Source: Planctomycetota bacterium (GTDB taxonomy: Bacteria > Planctomycetota > Phycisphaerae > Phycisphaerales > Phycisphaeraceae). Taken from it: 46,163 nt of DNA. The translations under genes were made by a program, and so were the position numbers. Under the pieces are notes generated by a model. It made no database searches, was not told the origin of the DNA, and was given only the letters and a program-made list of their open reading frames with translations. Positions 6,938 to 17,088 of the stretch are shown here, piece by piece (position 1 is the first letter of the stretch; each line of letters starts with the position of its first letter). The stretch spans positions 1 to 46,163 of the forward strand of contig JAJRRS010000017.1 of the NCBI GenBank assembly GCA_024279275.1, given 5' to 3'.

Positions 6938-7393
6938 TCAGCTCTCGAATGTGGGCCAGGGTTCTGCGTTTCGCTGGTAGCCCAATGCGTCGATCCCTTC
7001 GAAGAAGTGCTGGACCAGGGGGTGGTCGATTTGGCCGCCGGTGGCATCGACGATGAGGTTTTCCTGTGCGGCGTAGGTGTTGATCGTTGAGCCATGCACA
7101 AGGACGTGGTACCAGGGCTGGTCACGTTCGGGGTGCGAGGGGTTGGCGCGGTACCAGGTGTCGTCGGCGTGGCAGCTCATGTCGAAGTCCACGACGACGC
7201 CGCGGTACCCGTATCGTCGGTGCCGAACGAGTATGCCGGGCATGAATAAGGGCAATTCATCAGGGAAATAGTCGGGTATTTCAAGCTTTTCCCCGTCGGC
7301 CTGCGGATCACTCCACGGGTCGTTCGATGGGTCATCCTGTGGATCGTAGTCGGGGTCTTTGTCCGGGGTCTGATTAGAATCGGAGTTGAACAT
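6938..7393 (-). CDS. HspQ/YccV-like protein with acidic N-terminus
   Basis: 151 residues. The middle of the protein (about 50-115) carries the YccV-like pattern: GILVRHRRYGYRGVVVDFD, then ADDTWYRAN, then QPWYHVLVHGS, then TYAAQENL. In E. coli HspQ this domain binds hemimethylated DNA in vitro and acts as a Lon specificity factor. Residues 1-48 are unusual, with repeated Asp-Pro pairs (DPDYDPQDDPSNDPWSDPQ), and are probably disordered. A C-terminal extension of about 35 residues follows the domain. AAAGGAG ends eight or nine bases before the ATG at 7393, a strong ribosome site. No heat-shock promoter could be assigned. Confidence 0.85.
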   Translation of the reverse strand: MFNSDSNQTPDKDPDYDPQDDPSNDPWSDPQADGEKLEIPDYFPDELPLFMPGILVRHRRYGYRGVVVDFDMSCHADDTWYRANPSHPERDQPWYHVLVHGSTINTYAAQENLIVDATGGQIDHPLVQHFFEGIDALGYQRNAEPWPTFES

Positions 7394-7606
7394 GGCATCA
7401 CTCCTTTCGTTGTTTTCTTACATCCTATGATACGCGCCAAAAAACAAAAAGCGATAGAGATAGGTGAAAAATCAATCAAGAAGTCGTGAATGCAACTTGT
7501 CTACCTGTCCATACAAGTATGGCATACGCCTCGCGTTTAACCTACGAATCATTTAACCCATTAACCTCGCGCGACGACTCAATCACAAAAAGAATAGTCG
7601 TTGAAA

Positions 7607-8854
7607 TTACTTTTTCGGCGTGGGGAGGATTTCTTCGTAGAGGTGGTCAGGGGGGTAGGGAACGGGAGTCGGCTCGCGGTAGGCGGGGGGATCGACGACA
7701 CGGTTGTGCGTGATTCTGTTGGATTGTCTGATAGCTGCACGTTCGGTTGATCGCTTATTGATAAAACCTTTAATCGCTTGTCGGGGGTCCCAGACGGGTT
7801 TGCCGTTGGAGGTGATATAAGCGAATGCCGGCTCGACGCCGACCCTTGCATAGTTGTTGAAGAAGGGTCTGGCGGTATCGAATTGTGGCGTGATGCCATA
7901 TTTGGCGATTCGGTTGGTGTAGCCGATTTTGCCGTCGAGCGTGACCATGACGAGTATGTCGTCCAGGTCGTCGGCGTGGTCGTAGATGGGTTGTATGACC
8001 AGTCGGCCTCTCTTGTCGATGAATCCCCACCGTTTGTCGATGCGTACGGCGGCGATGCCGTTGGTAAAATCTCGAGCGTCATCGAAACGTGCGTTGATAC
8101 TTAGTTTCCAGTTTCGACCGAGGTAGCCCCACTTCTCGCCGCCGCGTACGCGTGCCAGGCCGTCGTGGAAGTCGCCCAATTCCAAGACGGACCCAGTGGT
8201 ATCTGAAAAGGCAATTCTTCCACGCCGGTTGATGTAGCCGAGGCGGTCGGGCGTGCCTTCGGGGCCGGGCCAACTGACGGCGGCGAAGCCCTCGTGGAAG
8301 GAGCGCGCGGAGGTATACCGCAGCGGGATTTCAAGATCGCCGGCCACATTGATGAAGCCGCAGAGTCCGTCCTTCATCACGGCGGCTAATCCATCCTTGA
8401 ACCGCAGCGCGCCGTCTAAGCGGACGGGGACGAGCAGCTTGCCGGATTGTTCGATGAAGCCGAAGTGTTCGCCGTCGCCGACGATGGCTCTGCCCTCTTG
8501 AAAGCGGTCGGCGTAGGGATAGATCGGATCGAGTATCCAGTCGCCGTTGCCTTTTATGTAGCCTGTTTTCCCATCAAGAACGGCGCGTGCCAGGCTGTCG
8601 TAGAAATCATCGACCCAGTCGTATCGGGGGAAGACGACGAGGTTGCCGCGTTGGTTCATGTATCCCCACCAGTTATTGACGTTGACGGGGTAGAGGGTGT
8701 CGGTGAAGCTGGGGTTGGTCAGGACGATCAGGTTCCGGAGGTCGATGCCGACCTTGGGTTCAAAATCCGGAGCCTGTCCGGGGAGGGTGAGTTGCGCAAC
8801 CGCCGAGCCGCAGACAAGACAAGCCAGTAGAAATAGTCCTGCGTTGATTTTCAT
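7607..8854 (-). CDS. Secreted WG-repeat protein
   Basis: 415 residues from the ATG at 8854; a TTG three codons upstream is less likely. A signal peptide (about 1-21, ending AVAQ) predicts export. The mature part has about nine repeats of 35-45 residues built on a W/F-G-[YF]-[IM] core followed by G-x-[LI]-x-[IVF]-P, for example WGYMNQRGNLVVFPRY, FGFIEQSGKLLVPVR and WGFIDKRGRLVIQP. This is the WG (KWG) repeat, thought to form a beta-propeller-like or solenoid scaffold for binding. The ligand is unknown. A basic, proline-rich tail closes the protein. The gene is divergent from the GGDEF/EAL gene, with 246 bases between them and no clear promoter. Confidence 0.88.
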   Translation of the reverse strand: MKINAGLFLLACLVCGSAVAQLTLPGQAPDFEPKVGIDLRNLIVLTNPSFTDTLYPVNVNNWWGYMNQRGNLVVFPRYDWVDDFYDSLARAVLDGKTGYIKGNGDWILDPIYPYADRFQEGRAIVGDGEHFGFIEQSGKLLVPVRLDGALRFKDGLAAVMKDGLCGFINVAGDLEIPLRYTSARSFHEGFAAVSWPGPEGTPDRLGYINRRGRIAFSDTTGSVLELGDFHDGLARVRGGEKWGYLGRNWKLSINARFDDARDFTNGIAAVRIDKRWGFIDKRGRLVIQPIYDHADDLDDILVMVTLDGKIGYTNRIAKYGITPQFDTARPFFNNYARVGVEPAFAYITSNGKPVWDPRQAIKGFINKRSTERAAIRQSNRITHNRVVDPPAYREPTPVPYPPDHLYEEILPTPKK

Positions 8855-9100
8855 GGGTTTCAACCCGGCCCGGATCAGCCAACCGTGGCACGCATTATAG
8901 GCGATATCCGGCGGTGTCCGGTAACGTAGCTGGCCTGCGTAATCGTCATAAAGTGGCCATGCCCTTACACCGACAATAATTACGACATCTTAACGGTTTA
9001 ACGGCCCTGGTTAGTACCCGGGCGGCATTAAACCCAGCACGGCAAGGGGTCGTGAGGATCTGGGTGTTATGGATCAGCCTCGGGGTAAGGGATTGGGTCT

Positions 9101-11680
9101 TTGAGCGAACGTCAAACATTTCTGAACTCGGTCTACCACACGGCTTGCGAGCGTGGTGCGGGGTTTGAGCAGCAGTTAGAGGCGCTATTGAAGCTCGGCT
9201 GCGAACGCTTCGGCATGGATGTCGGGGTCGTGACCCGTATAAGTACAGACCGATTCCGTGTGATTGCTTCGCACGAGCGTGAAGGAGACATCTTCCAAGC
9301 GGGCAAGGAATATGACCTCCACAATACCGCATGCGCTGAAGTCGTCCAGAGTGACGGCCCTATCTATATCGATGCGGAAAAAGACGACATGGCCTCGTAC
9401 TCGAATGTGCCGATCCCATTTCAGCATTACGTTGGGATCACGGTGCGGATCGCTGGGCAGGCGATTGGGACGATTTGTTTTTTTCGCCAGAAGCCCAATG
9501 CCTTGCCGATTGAGCATATCTGTGACGAGGAGCTTGGCATCCTGATGCTGATTGTGGCGGCGCTCATCGAGCGGAAGCTGCATCTGGAGAGTGAGCAGGA
9601 GATACGTCAGGTCGCGTCGATCGTGGAGAACAGCGACGACGCGATTTTCACCGAGACGCTGGATCGGGTGGTCACGACGTGGAACCGTTCGGCGGAGATT
9701 CTCTACGGGTACAGCGCGGAGGAGGTCATCGGGGAGCCGACGGATTTATTGTATCCCGAGGGTGAAGATCATTTTGTCGAGCCGGTGATGCAGAAGGTTA
9801 AGCGGGGCGAGCGCACGTCGGCGGTCGAGGCGGTGCATCAGCGTAAAGATGGCACCACGGTAAACGTGTCGATGAACCTTTCGCCGATCCGTGGATCGGA
9901 CGGGCAGGTTATCGCGGCTTCGGTGGTAGCCAGAGACATCGACCTGCGCAAGCGTGCGGAGCGGGACCTGGCACACAGCGAGGAGCGGTATGCCCTTGCG
10001 TCGAAGGGGTCGAACGATGGGCTGTGGGACTGGGATTTGCTGACCAACTCGGTGTACTATTCGCCGCGTTGGAAGTCGATTCTGGGGTACGAAGAGCACG
10101 AGATCGGGCATACCCCTGAGGCATGGACCGACCTGATCGACACGTCTGACGTGACGCAGTTTAACGCGGACCTCGCTTTCCATCTCGCGGGGCAGACCGA
10201 ACAGTTCCACAACGAACACAGGATCACCACCAAGAGCGGCGAGCAGCGGTGGGTGCTGTGCCGGGGTGTGGCGGTGCGGGATCACCGGGACGAGGCTGTG
10301 CGTATTGCTGGATCATTGACCGACATCACCCGCCAGAAACAATCGGAAGCGGAGTTGCTTCAGCAGGCTCAGCACGACAAGCTCACGGGGCTGCCTAACC
10401 GATCACTGTTCATTGAAGTCGTCCGGACCGCGTTGGCGCGATCCAAGCGAAATGAGAGCTACAAGTTCGCGGTGCTGTTCCTGGACTTCGATCGGTTCAA
10501 GGTGATCAACGACAGCCTGGGGCATGAGTTCGGCGACATGCTGCTGATCAATATCGCCCAACAACTGCGGGTGCAGCTAAGGACGGTCGATACCGCAGCA
10601 CGGCTGGGCGGGGACGAGTTCGTCGTTCTGCTTGACGGGATCGACGGGATCCACGGCGCGATCGATGCCGCCAATCGGCTGCTTGCGGAGTTCTCCAAGC
10701 CTCACAACCTCCGCGGCCACGAGGTGATTTCCACGGCGAGCATCGGGATCGTCACCAGTGAGGGGGAGTACCACAGGCCCGATGAGTTGATCCGTGACGC
10801 GGACAACGCCATGTATCAGGCGAAGGCCGCGGGCAAGGCGAGGTATGTGGTGTTCGACGAGCAGATGCACGCCAAGGCGCTGTACCGGCTGAACCTCGAA
10901 AAAGACATGCGTAAGGCCATCTCGCTTGGGCAGATGTGGCTTGCGTATCAGCCTATCGTGGACCTTGAAGATGGCACGCTGCGGGGGTTCGAGGCGTTGC
11001 TGCGTTGGGACCACCCGGAGCTTGGGCCGGTCGGTCCGGATCAGTTCATCGTCATCGCAGAGGAGACCGGCGAGATCGTCGCGATCGGTGACTGGGTACT
11101 TGAACAGGCCTGTCGACAGCTCGTTAGATGGAAGAAAGAATACAGTTGTGCTGACAACCTGTTTATGAATATCAATGTATCCAAGCGTCAGGTCGCTCAG
11201 CCGGACGTTGTCAAGAAGCTTTCGCGGGTATTCAAGGACACGGGGATCGACCCTTGTGATGTCAAGATCGAAATCACCGAGAGCGTCATCATGGACGATC
11301 GGCACGGGATCACACCCGTGTTGGATGATATCCGTTCGCTTGGCGTGCAGCTCGCAATGGACGACTTCGGCACGGGGCACTCGTCGCTGAGCTGCTTGCA
11401 CCGTTTCCCGATTGATGTTTTGAAGATCGATCGGGAGTTCATCATGAACATGGAGCAGCGGATCGAGTATACCGCTGTGATCCAGGCGATCATCACGCTG
11501 GCACACACGCTGAACATCAGTGTGGTCGCTGAGGGGCTTGAGACGGCTGAGCAGGTTGCCCAGTTGCAGGCATTGGAGTGCGACACCGCCCAGGGTTACT
11601 ATTTTTCCAAGCCGTTGAATGCTAAGGATGCGAGCGAGTACATCCTCAACAGCCAGCTTCCCAAACGGCTGTCCGCCTGA
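9101..11680 (+). CDS. GAF-PAS-PAS-GGDEF-EAL c-di-GMP signalling protein
   Basis: 859 residues. Order: GAF about 15-155, PAS about 165-285, PAS/PAC about 290-420 (WDWDLLTNSVYYSPRWKSILGY), GGDEF about 425-590 (GGDEF at 503-507), EAL about 600-850 (EALLRW from 631, DDFGTGHSS, EGLET). Both catalytic signatures are intact, so it could make and degrade c-di-GMP. No RxxD inhibitory site is seen five residues before GGDEF. No membrane segments, so it is a cytoplasmic sensor; the ligand of the sensory domains is unknown. The start is a TTG at 9101: an in-frame TAA at 9086 rules out longer forms, and AAGGGA lies eight bases upstream. Confidence 0.95.
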   Translation: MSERQTFLNSVYHTACERGAGFEQQLEALLKLGCERFGMDVGVVTRISTDRFRVIASHEREGDIFQAGKEYDLHNTACAEVVQSDGPIYIDAEKDDMASYSNVPIPFQHYVGITVRIAGQAIGTICFFRQKPNALPIEHICDEELGILMLIVAALIERKLHLESEQEIRQVASIVENSDDAIFTETLDRVVTTWNRSAEILYGYSAEEVIGEPTDLLYPEGEDHFVEPVMQKVKRGERTSAVEAVHQRKDGTTVNVSMNLSPIRGSDGQVIAASVVARDIDLRKRAERDLAHSEERYALASKGSNDGLWDWDLLTNSVYYSPRWKSILGYEEHEIGHTPEAWTDLIDTSDVTQFNADLAFHLAGQTEQFHNEHRITTKSGEQRWVLCRGVAVRDHRDEAVRIAGSLTDITRQKQSEAELLQQAQHDKLTGLPNRSLFIEVVRTALARSKRNESYKFAVLFLDFDRFKVINDSLGHEFGDMLLINIAQQLRVQLRTVDTAARLGGDEFVVLLDGIDGIHGAIDAANRLLAEFSKPHNLRGHEVISTASIGIVTSEGEYHRPDELIRDADNAMYQAKAAGKARYVVFDEQMHAKALYRLNLEKDMRKAISLGQMWLAYQPIVDLEDGTLRGFEALLRWDHPELGPVGPDQFIVIAEETGEIVAIGDWVLEQACRQLVRWKKEYSCADNLFMNINVSKRQVAQPDVVKKLSRVFKDTGIDPCDVKIEITESVIMDDRHGITPVLDDIRSLGVQLAMDDFGTGHSSLSCLHRFPIDVLKIDREFIMNMEQRIEYTAVIQAIITLAHTLNISVVAEGLETAEQVAQLQALECDTAQGYYFSKPLNAKDASEYILNSQLPKRLSA

Positions 11681-11719
11681 GTCGTCATATCTGAGTTTTG
11701 TTGACCTTTGGAACGGGGG

Positions 11720-12463
11720 CTAGGCCGAAACGTCTACGAACAAACCTTGCCTGTTGTGGGCGTCTGTATCCTCGGCCGAGGTGGTTTCATCCTCATTGCT
11801 TTGGCGCAATTCGGTGCGGGCTTGCTGCTCGGCCTGCGAAGCCTGGGCGGCGACCTTGCGGTCCTGATCAGAGGGGTTGCTTGGCGCCAGTGCGGCGCGA
11901 CGGATGACCTGCATCTTCTGGATCGTGGCTTGTGAGTCGCCGGGGATGGCGGACGAGTCGATGCTGACGTTTCCGCCTACCGCGTAGCGTTGGCCGTCGG
12001 GGCCTTGTTGATACTCGAAGACCGGGCCGCCCTGGGCATACGAGCCGGCTGCGCTCTTGTGGGCCTGCTCGTGGGTGCGGGTTTCACGGTCGCGGTCTTT
12101 GAGTTCCTGTACCTGCTTCTGCTCGTCTTTGGTTAAGGCTTCGCCATTGGCTTTGCGATCGACGTCCGCGCTGCTGGCTTCGGCGTCTTCGCCGGGTTGG
12201 GTGGGGTTGCTATCGTCCGCTTCGTCCTGCTTGTCAGGCGTATGCGATGAAGTTTCGTGTGACTTGTTTGCAGCGGCGATTGCGGCGGGCGAGATACTCA
12301 CGACGTCGGCGTCGTGGTCGTGTGCGTGGCCATCCTGGCCTCGGACTTGTGTAGAGCTGGCGCGGTCGGCGGATGCCGTGCCCCCGGCTCCTGAACCGAC
12401 CGACTGGGCTTGCCGAGCTTCCGGGGGTGACGATGTGGCGGATTGAAAACCGGAAACTTGCAT
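11720..12463 (-). CDS. SprA-related putative metalloprotease
   Basis: 247 residues. The C-terminal half has the conserved core of the SprA-related (CJM1_0395) family: LKDRDRETRTHEQAHKSAAG with HEQAH at 131-135, then GPVFEYQQGPDGQRYAVGG and VSID...IPGDSQATIQKMQ, then RAALAPSNPSDQDRKVAAQAS. HEQAH has the HExxH form, but proteolysis has not been shown for the family to my knowledge. Residues 1-110 are low complexity, rich in Ser, Ala, Asp and His. No signal peptide. It is convergent with the GGDEF/EAL gene, 39 bases away, and divergent from the nucleoside hydrolase gene, 79 bases away. Confidence 0.8.
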   Translation of the reverse strand: MQVSGFQSATSSPPEARQAQSVGSGAGGTASADRASSTQVRGQDGHAHDHDADVVSISPAAIAAANKSHETSSHTPDKQDEADDSNPTQPGEDAEASSADVDRKANGEALTKDEQKQVQELKDRDRETRTHEQAHKSAAGSYAQGGPVFEYQQGPDGQRYAVGGNVSIDSSAIPGDSQATIQKMQVIRRAALAPSNPSDQDRKVAAQASQAEQQARTELRQSNEDETTSAEDTDAHNRQGLFVDVSA

Positions 12464-12542
12464 ACAAAGGTATAGATCGGCCTGAAACGGTGAGGCGTTG
12501 AACAGGTTCGTTATCGGAACATCGATTCGCTACACTAAAACC

Positions 12543-13505
12543 ATGACACGCACTTTCTGGATCGATACGGATACCGCTTCGGATGACGCGGTCGCGTTGG
12601 TGATGGCGTTGCGCACACCCGGTGTTGATGTGGCGGGTATCTCCATGGTCAGCGGGAATATGCCTTTGGAACAAGGCACACGCAATGCCCTGTATACGGC
12701 GGAGCTTTGCGGGTCTGATGTGCCGATCTACCGCGGAGGATCTCGCCCACTACTGCGAAAGCCTGCACACGCACAGTGGTTTCATGGGGAAGATGGGATG
12801 GGCAATCAGAATTACCCTGCGCCCAAACGTGCCGCCGAATCCACGCATGCGGTTGATGCGTTTTTGCAAGCGACTCACGACCACCCGGGGCTAACCCTTG
12901 TCACGCTTGGGCCGTTGACGAATATCGCCAGGGCATTGGAACGGGACGGCGGGTTGGTTCAGCGAGTTAGCCGATGCGTTGTGATGGGTGGCAACCCTTG
13001 TTGCGAAGGCAACGTCACGCCGGCGGCGGAATACAACATCTGGTGTGATCCCGAGGCGGCGAAGATCGTGTTCGGCTCGGGGATGAAGATCGAGATGGTC
13101 GGGTGGCAACTGAGTGTCGGTGAGGCGAATCTGTCGGAGGCCGATATTTCTCATGTGCGCGGGCTGGATACGGCGTTGGCGCACTTTGCGATCGACTGCA
13201 ACGCTCATGTCATGGTCGCGAACAAGACGCAGACGGGGGATGTGGGTATCAGCCTGCCGGACCCGACGGCGATGGCGGTGGCGTTGGACCCGGGTATTGC
13301 GGTGAAGGTCAGCGACCATCGGGTGCAGATCGCCTGTGCTGACGAGTTGACGCGGGGGATGACGGTGGTTGATCGTTTGAATGTGGCTGGGGATGATCGC
13401 AATGCCGATACCTGGCGGGTGGTTGGTGATGCACCGCTGTGTCGGGTGGTGTGGGCGTTGGATATTCCGAAGTGGAAGCGGTTGCTTTATGACGCGCTGG
13501 GATGA
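12543..13505 (+). CDS. Nucleoside hydrolase
   Basis: 320 residues of the inosine-uridine nucleoside hydrolase fold. The N-terminal Asp cluster WIDTDTASDDAVAL binds the catalytic calcium, and VTLGPLTNIA and EYNIWCDPEAA are the other conserved family segments. It should cleave the N-glycosidic bond of ribonucleosides to base and ribose for salvage; base preference cannot be read. The ATG at 12543 is chosen because the conserved strand begins four codons later; upstream in-frame starts give an unrelated extension. RpiB, elsewhere in the window, acts in ribose 5-phosphate metabolism, but there is no operon link. Confidence 0.9.
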   Translation: MTRTFWIDTDTASDDAVALVMALRTPGVDVAGISMVSGNMPLEQGTRNALYTAELCGSDVPIYRGGSRPLLRKPAHAQWFHGEDGMGNQNYPAPKRAAESTHAVDAFLQATHDHPGLTLVTLGPLTNIARALERDGGLVQRVSRCVVMGGNPCCEGNVTPAAEYNIWCDPEAAKIVFGSGMKIEMVGWQLSVGEANLSEADISHVRGLDTALAHFAIDCNAHVMVANKTQTGDVGISLPDPTAMAVALDPGIAVKVSDHRVQIACADELTRGMTVVDRLNVAGDDRNADTWRVVGDAPLCRVVWALDIPKWKRLLYDALG

Positions 13506-13512
13506 GGAGGTT

Positions 13513-13691
13513 GACACGGAGCGCACAGAGGCACGGAGACACGGAGGAAGACAAACGGAGGTATCCGCAGATTGCGCAGATGACGCAGGTTTATCAAGAC
13601 ATGCCTTGTAATCTGTGTAATCTGCGAAATCTGCGAAATCTGCGGATACTTCTGCTTCTTCTCCGTGTCTCCGTGTCTCCGCGCTCTTCGT
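13513..13691. repeat. Long intergenic inverted repeat F, copy 1
   Basis: Outer arms of the type CACGGAGACACGGAG and CTCCGTGTCTCCGTG enclose inner arms of the type TCCGCAGATTGCGCAGAT and ATCTGCGAAATCTGCGGA. The whole can fold into one long imperfect hairpin. It fills the gap between the nucleoside hydrolase and arfB genes. Five more elements of this kind occur in the window. Confidence 0.8.
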
Positions 13692-13738
13692 GATACTCCC
13701 CGTTCGACAGGCTTGTAGATTCAACCGACAATCCCATC

Positions 13739-14188
13739 ATGGACGATCACTCCCCCGACAACCGAATCCCGATCGCGCCGGGGGTGTTGCTGGGGGAAGC
13801 GTCGTTGCGGTTTACGTTTTCGCGCAGCGGTGGGCCTGGGGGGCAGAACGTTAACAAGCTGAGCACCAAGGCGACGCTGACGGTGCAGATCGAAGACTTA
13901 GCTACGGTGCTGCCGATGTGGGCACTAAAGCGTTTGTTGATCCACGCGGGTAGCCGATTGGCGGGTGATGGTGAGCGGATCATCATCACCGACTCGTCCA
14001 GCCGGAGTCAGCAGGCCAACAAACAGGCGTGCGTTGCTAAACTGCGGATGATGGTGGTCGAGGCGATGAACCGACCCAAGCGACGTCGGCCGACCAAGCC
14101 CAGCCGGGGATCGATCCAGCGTCGGCTGGATAGCAAACGTCACCGCGCCAAATTAAAATCCGAACGGCGCGAACCAAACGATCAGTAA
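13739..14188 (+). CDS. arfB: Peptidyl-tRNA hydrolase ArfB (ribosome rescue)
   Basis: 149 residues, the normal length for ArfB/YaeJ. The catalytic loop SRSGGPGGQNVNK places GGQ at 34-36. The C-terminal 45 residues are strongly basic (KRRRPTKPSRGSIQRRLDSKRHRAK) and fit the tail that enters the mRNA channel of stalled ribosomes. It hydrolyses peptidyl-tRNA on non-stop ribosomes, independently of a stop codon. Two residues from each side of GGQ agree with the ArfB rather than the RF1/RF2 pattern. The gene stands alone, with no clear ribosome site. Confidence 0.92.
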   Translation: MDDHSPDNRIPIAPGVLLGEASLRFTFSRSGGPGGQNVNKLSTKATLTVQIEDLATVLPMWALKRLLIHAGSRLAGDGERIIITDSSSRSQQANKQACVAKLRMMVVEAMNRPKRRRPTKPSRGSIQRRLDSKRHRAKLKSERREPNDQ

Positions 14189-14250
14189 CCCGCCCCACCC
14201 CCGGAATTATCCCCCGCCCCGAAAATATCCCCTCAAGTAAAGGTCATAAA

Positions 14251-15513
<1,263 letters not shown>

Positions 15514-15524
15514 ACCGGGGATAT

Positions 15525-15600
15525 CACGAAGGGCGCGGAGACACGGAGACGCGGAGAAGAAGGGGGTTTTCTGTAGATTACGCGGATTTTAAGGATCAGG
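15525..15600. repeat. Long intergenic repeat F, truncated copy 2
   Basis: Only the left half is present: GCGGAGACACGGAG-type sequence followed by GTAGATTACGCGGATTTTA. The right arm is missing, and the YbjN-like gene ends inside it (stop at 15596). Confidence 0.65.
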
Positions 15601-16183
15601 ATATGGGGGCTGGGGGAGCGCCGTGTCGTTTAGGGGTGACGGGTTTTTCCTGTTGTTGAGGTGCCTGGCCGGCGTCGGGTTGTTGACCGCCTGGGGCGAA
15701 GCGCATGTCGGTGCTGGCATAGGATGTGCCGAAGTTGGCGGCGAGACGGACGACCTGGTTAAGGCCGTCGTCGAACTGTTCGTGGGTGAGGGTGGACATC
15801 GGGTGGATGAAAGCTGACCACAACACGCCGCCGCTGATTGCGTAACGGGCGTCCAGGGCGCGGTCGTAGTTTGCTTCCATGAGGCGTTGATACTCGCCGT
15901 CCTCGAAGTTCACGACCTCGGCAACGGGCGTCATGATTCGCATGCGGTTGGCGGCGCGGTCTGCCAGGACCATGATGGTTACGCCTTGAACAGCAAACGC
16001 CCATCGGCCGTTTCCGCCTTCGACTTCATCGGTGAACTCACGGATGAATCGGTCCAGCGCGTCGTAGTCGGTTGACGGTTGGACGGGCTGGGCCTGGTCA
16101 GGTTCGGCTTCGAGCGGCTGGGCGGTGCTGTGGGTGGATAGCAGTAATAAACATGCTATGACGAGACAGAAAATAGAACGCAT
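15596..16183 (-). CDS. Secreted YbjN/CesT-fold-like protein
   Basis: 195 residues with a signal peptide (about 1-21). The middle (about 55-165) reads WAFAVQGVTIMVLADRAANRMRIMTPVAEV, then MEANYDRALDARYAISGGVLWSAFIHPMSTLTHEQFDDGLNQVV. This layout resembles YbjN and type III secretion chaperone-like folds, in which a helix-strand sandwich binds a partner protein. The assignment is from pattern only. The tail is Gln/Pro-rich. CGGAG lies six bases before the ATG at 16183. The function is unknown; an exported form is unusual for a chaperone fold. Confidence 0.6.
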   Translation of the reverse strand: MRSIFCLVIACLLLLSTHSTAQPLEAEPDQAQPVQPSTDYDALDRFIREFTDEVEGGNGRWAFAVQGVTIMVLADRAANRMRIMTPVAEVVNFEDGEYQRLMEANYDRALDARYAISGGVLWSAFIHPMSTLTHEQFDDGLNQVVRLAANFGTSYASTDMRFAPGGQQPDAGQAPQQQEKPVTPKRHGAPPAPIS

Positions 16184-16257
16184 GATTGGCTCCGAATGAA
16201 GGTGTGTTGCTATCCGTGTTTACTGTGAAGCATACGAAAAAGAACAAGAAAGAGGCG

Positions 16258-16393
16258 GGAGGTATCCGCAGATTACGCAGATGACGCAGATTCAGAAGGG
16301 ATGGGGCTTGCACATAATCTTTATCTGCGCAATCTGCGCAATCTGTGGATATCTTTTTCTTGATTTCTCTGTGCCTCTGTGTCTCTGTGGCAA
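16258..16393. repeat. Long intergenic inverted repeat F, copy 3
   Basis: TCCGCAGATTACGCAGATGACGCAGATT on the left faces ATCTGCGCAATCTGCGCAATCTGTGGAT on the right (written in pieces: TCCGCAGATTACGCAGAT versus ATCTGCGCAATCTG). A trailing CTCTGTGCCTCTGTG segment has no left partner. It lies between the thioredoxin-like and YbjN-like genes. Confidence 0.78.
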
Positions 16394-16403
16394 ATCCTCT
16401 TGT

Positions 16404-16988
16404 TCAGTCCCCGTGTTTTTCGCGGAGCCGACCGCTGAGTCTTAGTAGCAGATGTACGCGCTCGAACTCGTCGAGCACTTCCTGCAAGACCTCGCGCACC
16501 GGGTCGGCGGAGGGCGGGGGCAGGGTTGCCTGGACCTCTGGGCCGATCGCTTTGAGTGCCATGGCCCGGTATCGGCTGAGCGTCCGGTCGCCGAAGAAAC
16601 TCACCGGCTCGAAGTCTTCTGCCAGGAACCACGTCACCGGGACACGGAAGCCCGCGTTGATCTGGCTCTTAACCACCAGGTCCGCATGTTCATCGCTGCG
16701 CAACAAATACCGCAGGTCGATTGTGTCGGGGTTTGCTTCGGCGATGCGCTGCATGGCTGAGCCTTGTAGTGCGCAGTCTCCGCACCAGGTTCCGGTCAGG
16801 CACAGGACATGGATTTTGCGCGTGAACCCCCCTACCAGTGTTGCCTGCTCCGTATCCAGTGCGAGTTGGCTGTATCGTTGGTCCCAGGGCATGCGGTGGC
16901 CTTCGGCATCGCCTAGCGCGACGAAGTCGGCGTAGGTCAGGCCTTGGTTGAACTTGGTTTTCAGGAAGTCGGTTTGGTTCATGAGCAT
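16404..16988 (-). CDS. Thioredoxin-like protein
   Basis: 194 residues. HVLCLTGTWCGDCALQGSAM contains a CxxC active site (CGDC) in a thioredoxin strand-helix context, and GFRVPVTWFLAEDF carries the cis-Pro position. This fits the family of thioredoxin-like proteins that reduce cytoplasmic disulfides, but the partner is unknown. There is no signal peptide. The ATG at 16988 and the ATG at 16982 are both possible and neither has a clear ribosome site. The extra helices at the C-terminus (about 145-194) are outside the thioredoxin fold. Confidence 0.75.
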   Translation of the reverse strand: MLMNQTDFLKTKFNQGLTYADFVALGDAEGHRMPWDQRYSQLALDTEQATLVGGFTRKIHVLCLTGTWCGDCALQGSAMQRIAEANPDTIDLRYLLRSDEHADLVVKSQINAGFRVPVTWFLAEDFEPVSFFGDRTLSRYRAMALKAIGPEVQATLPPPSADPVREVLQEVLDEFERVHLLLRLSGRLREKHGD

Positions 16989-17024
16989 GGATAAGGATCG
17001 CAGTGGCGGTTTAGTTGTGCCGAT

Positions 17025-17050
17025 CCCCCGGCAGAGCCGGGGGCTGAGGG
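17025..17050. repeat. Hairpin repeat E after the cyclophilin gene
   Basis: The sequence CCCCCGGCAGAGCCGGGGG followed by CTGAGGG is the inverted counterpart of 5619-5644. It forms a strong stem. It lies 38 bases beyond the cyclophilin stop and has no T run on the minus strand. Confidence 0.6.
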
Positions 17051-17088
17051 GGCGGATATCGCAATGGACGATTTGCGTGAAGGTGGGA

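Noticed and set aside
10577-11506. Minus-strand frame of 309 codons opposite the GGDEF/EAL gene
   Set aside because: Shadow of a GC-rich gene. The plus-strand frame holds complete GGDEF and EAL domains.
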